From: Acidobacteriaceae bacterium | Lineage (GTDB): Bacteria; Acidobacteriota; Terriglobia; Terriglobales; Acidobacteriaceae | NCBI GenBank assembly: GCA_003135315.1 | Contig: PLBD01000459.1 | Location: 1,713-9,207 of the forward strand | Length of the DNA stretch: 7,495 nucleotides | Direction: 5' to 3' | Shown here: positions 6,554 through 7,495 of the stretch, piece by piece | Layout of the letters: every line of letters starts with the position of its first letter | Numbering within the stretch: the stretch's first letter is position 1 | The notes under the pieces: model-generated | What the model saw: the letters and a program-made list of their open reading frames with translations, nothing else | What the model was told of the DNA's origin: nothing | Database searches by the model: none | Made by a program: the position numbers and the translations under genes

Positions 6554-6660
6554 TCGGTGTCGTCCCTACGGGACTCGGGGATCTTTTTTCTACTCTACCC
6601 AGCACTGCGCCTGCGGCTCCGTGCTGGGCTAGACTGTTTCGCGCCTACGGCGCTCTTTTC
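6554..6660. repeat. Hairpin-rich intergenic element of Acidobacteriota type
   Basis: This stretch of the 451-bp gap holds three hairpins in a row: gtccc-tac-gggac (6562-6574), cccagcac...gtgctggg (6598-6605 with 6621-6628, loop 15 bases) and gcgcc-tac-ggcgc (6641-6653). The first and third share the design 5-bp stem with a TAC loop, and each is followed by pyrimidine/T-rich sequence (T6 at 6584-6589; tctttt at 6654-6659). From memory this string of hairpins is a dispersed element in Acidobacteriota. It does not look protein-coding. The flanks 6476-6553 and 6661-6806 show nothing I can name. Confidence 0.6.
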
Positions 6661-6806
6661 GTTGCGTCTTGTTCCAGCGATGCAACCGAGAGCGGCGTTT
6701 CGTGACAGACTCTTACGCCCTGGGCTAAAACAAATTTCGCCCTTCGGCCTGGACCGTAGAGTTCGTGCACTGATTCGATGATGCGGTTTGGCGAGCAGGG
6801 GCGATG

Positions 6807-6892
6807 GCCAACTGCGAGTTGCTAATTGCCGGGTCGTGTTGCTAATTGTCTCCGGCGAAAAGCGAAAAGCGAAAAGCGAAGAGCGAAGAGCG
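6807..6892. repeat. Heptad-phased repeat tract before the LLM gene
   Basis: Nearly the whole 86 bp can be cut into 7-bp units that mostly begin with gc: gccaact, gcgagtt, gctaatt, gccgggt, a 6-base unit, gctaatt, gtctccg, then gcgaaaa three times and gcgaaga twice (6855-6889), plus gcg. Two gttgctaattg copies (6818-6828, 6838-6848) match the heptads found at 4351-4388. The tract ends 34 bp before the ATG at 6927. Confidence 0.8.
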
Positions 6893-6926
6893 TTACCAAC
6901 AACCGACGAAAGGCAATATCCAACTC

Positions 6927-7495
6927 ATGTCCGTTCCTTTTCGAATTGGCGTACTGCAATTGAGCATGGAGCCGTTGCAGCAAACCGTGCGCATGGCGCA
7001 GGCTTGCGAGCGCGCGGGCTTCGACATCTTCTGGCTGGCCGAGGCGTATCCCTGGTGGCGCAAGCACGGCTTCGAAGCTCGTTCCTCGACCGCCATGACC
7101 GCGGTGATTGCCGCACAGACGCAGCGCATCACGATTGGCTGGGGAATCATCTCGCCCTACACTCGACACCCGGTGCAGATCGCCATGGAAGCGCGGGTGA
7201 TGCAGGACGCCTGCGGCGATGGCCGCTTTCTCCTGGGACTCGGCGCCTCGAAGATCTTCATGAAGGAAATTGGCGAAGGCGAGAAGGGAAGAGATGCGGG
7301 GCCGGCGGTCGTCATGCGCGAGAGCATCGAGATCGTCGAGGCGATGCTCGCGGGGGAAGCTGTGGAATACCACGGCAAGGCGTTCGACGCATCAGCCCCT
7401 GCGCTTAAGGCCGATGCCCACGTCTCGCGGGCGCGCGTGCCCATCTATGTTGGCGCGACGGGGCCGGTGCTGCAACGGCTTGCGGGATCGCATTC
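6927..7495 (+). CDS. LLM-class flavin/F420-dependent oxidoreductase, N-terminal part
   Basis: An open frame from ATG 6927 that runs off the window, giving the first 189 residues of a luciferase-like TIM-barrel monooxygenase or F420-dependent reductase. Such enzymes use reduced FMN or coenzyme F420 and act on many small organic molecules; the family includes methylene-tetrahydromethanopterin reductase-like proteins. Seen: strand FRIGVLQLS (5-13), AERAGFD-type helix end CERAGFDIFWLAEA (27-40), ITIGWGIISPYTRHPVQIAMEA (68-89), DGRFLLGLGAS (98-108), the helix MRESIEIVEAMLAGE (130-144) and PIYVGATGP (172-180). Typical family length is about 300-350 residues, so roughly 40 percent is missing. GAAAGG at 6908-6913 is a weak ribosome binding site, somewhat distant at 13 bases. 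It is separated from the PanE-like gene by 451 bp of repeats, so it may have its own promoter. F420 versus FMN use cannot be decided from this part. Confidence 0.87.
   Translation, partial: MSVPFRIGVLQLSMEPLQQTVRMAQACERAGFDIFWLAEAYPWWRKHGFEARSSTAMTAVIAAQTQRITIGWGIISPYTRHPVQIAMEARVMQDACGDGRFLLGLGASKIFMKEIGEGEKGRDAGPAVVMRESIEIVEAMLAGEAVEYHGKAFDASAPALKADAHVSRARVPIYVGATGPVLQRLAGSH

Noticed and set aside
6562..6589. Intrinsic terminator after the second PanE-like gene
   Set aside because: The 5-bp stem is short, and the T6 tract starts 9 bases after it instead of directly; left as a possibility only.
6482..6781. 99-codon + strand frame in the second large gap
   Set aside because: It translates the hairpin-rich intergenic element and repeats (Leu/Arg-rich, no family features), so it is not supported as a gene.
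6855..6892. Possible CRISPR or protein-binding iteron array
   Set aside because: Units of 7 bp with no spacers are incompatible with CRISPR, and no replication initiator gene or other origin features are nearby.
6788..7408. 206-codon + strand frame overlapping the LLM gene
   Set aside because: It begins in heptad repeats and is in a different frame from the LLM reading, which gives clear family motifs through to the window end.

Overview
The window is a GC-rich bacterial segment in which every recognisable gene is on the + strand. Intergenic sequence takes up most of two gaps and is packed with palindromes and short repeats: a 'gggctttagccc'-type palindrome, a 'ggcacggc-tgaa-gccgtgcc' hairpin, 'cctac gg' mini-hairpins, and arrays of 7-bp units. 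From memory this style of intergenic DNA is typical of Acidobacteriota (Koribacter/Solibacter-like genomes). The taxon is an inference from repeat style only; no marker gene is present.

Layout: (1) 1-567, the C-terminal end of a molybdopterin-binding large subunit of the xanthine dehydrogenase/CoxL family, entering from outside the window. (2) A 89-bp gap with degenerate 7-bp repeats in inverted orientation. (3) A tight block of three genes: a ketopantoate-reductase (PanE/ApbA) family oxidoreductase (657-1622), an M24 'pita-bread' hydrolase (1635-2843) and an M20 zinc hydrolase (2843-4111); spacing is 12 bp, then a 1-base overlap. (4) A 289-bp gap of hairpins, a direct repeat and two flanking heptad arrays. 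(5) A second block: another, very divergent M24 protein starting at TTG (4401-5546), overlapping by 4 bases a second PanE-family gene (5543-6475). (6) A 451-bp gap with more hairpins and an 86-bp heptad-phased repeat tract. (7) 6927-7495, the N-terminal half of a luciferase-like (LLM) flavin/F420 monooxygenase that runs off the window.

The central five genes form a mirror-like order: PanE-like, M24, M20, M24, PanE-like. Both PanE-like proteins keep the full set of residues expected for catalysis, so they are probably active 2-oxo/2-hydroxy-acid dehydrogenases. All three hydrolases deviate from the canonical metal ligands of their families (one Asp to Glu; one Asp to Asn with a rearranged Glu-Glu pair; one almost wholly replaced site). 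With a molybdenum hydroxylase on one side and an LLM monooxygenase on the other, the best reading is a catabolic cluster for a nitrogen-containing organic compound (oxidation, C-N bond hydrolysis, then 2-hydroxy/2-oxo acid interconversion). The substrate cannot be read from the sequence, and the pathway is inference. No tRNA, rRNA, CRISPR array, transposase or riboswitch was seen.
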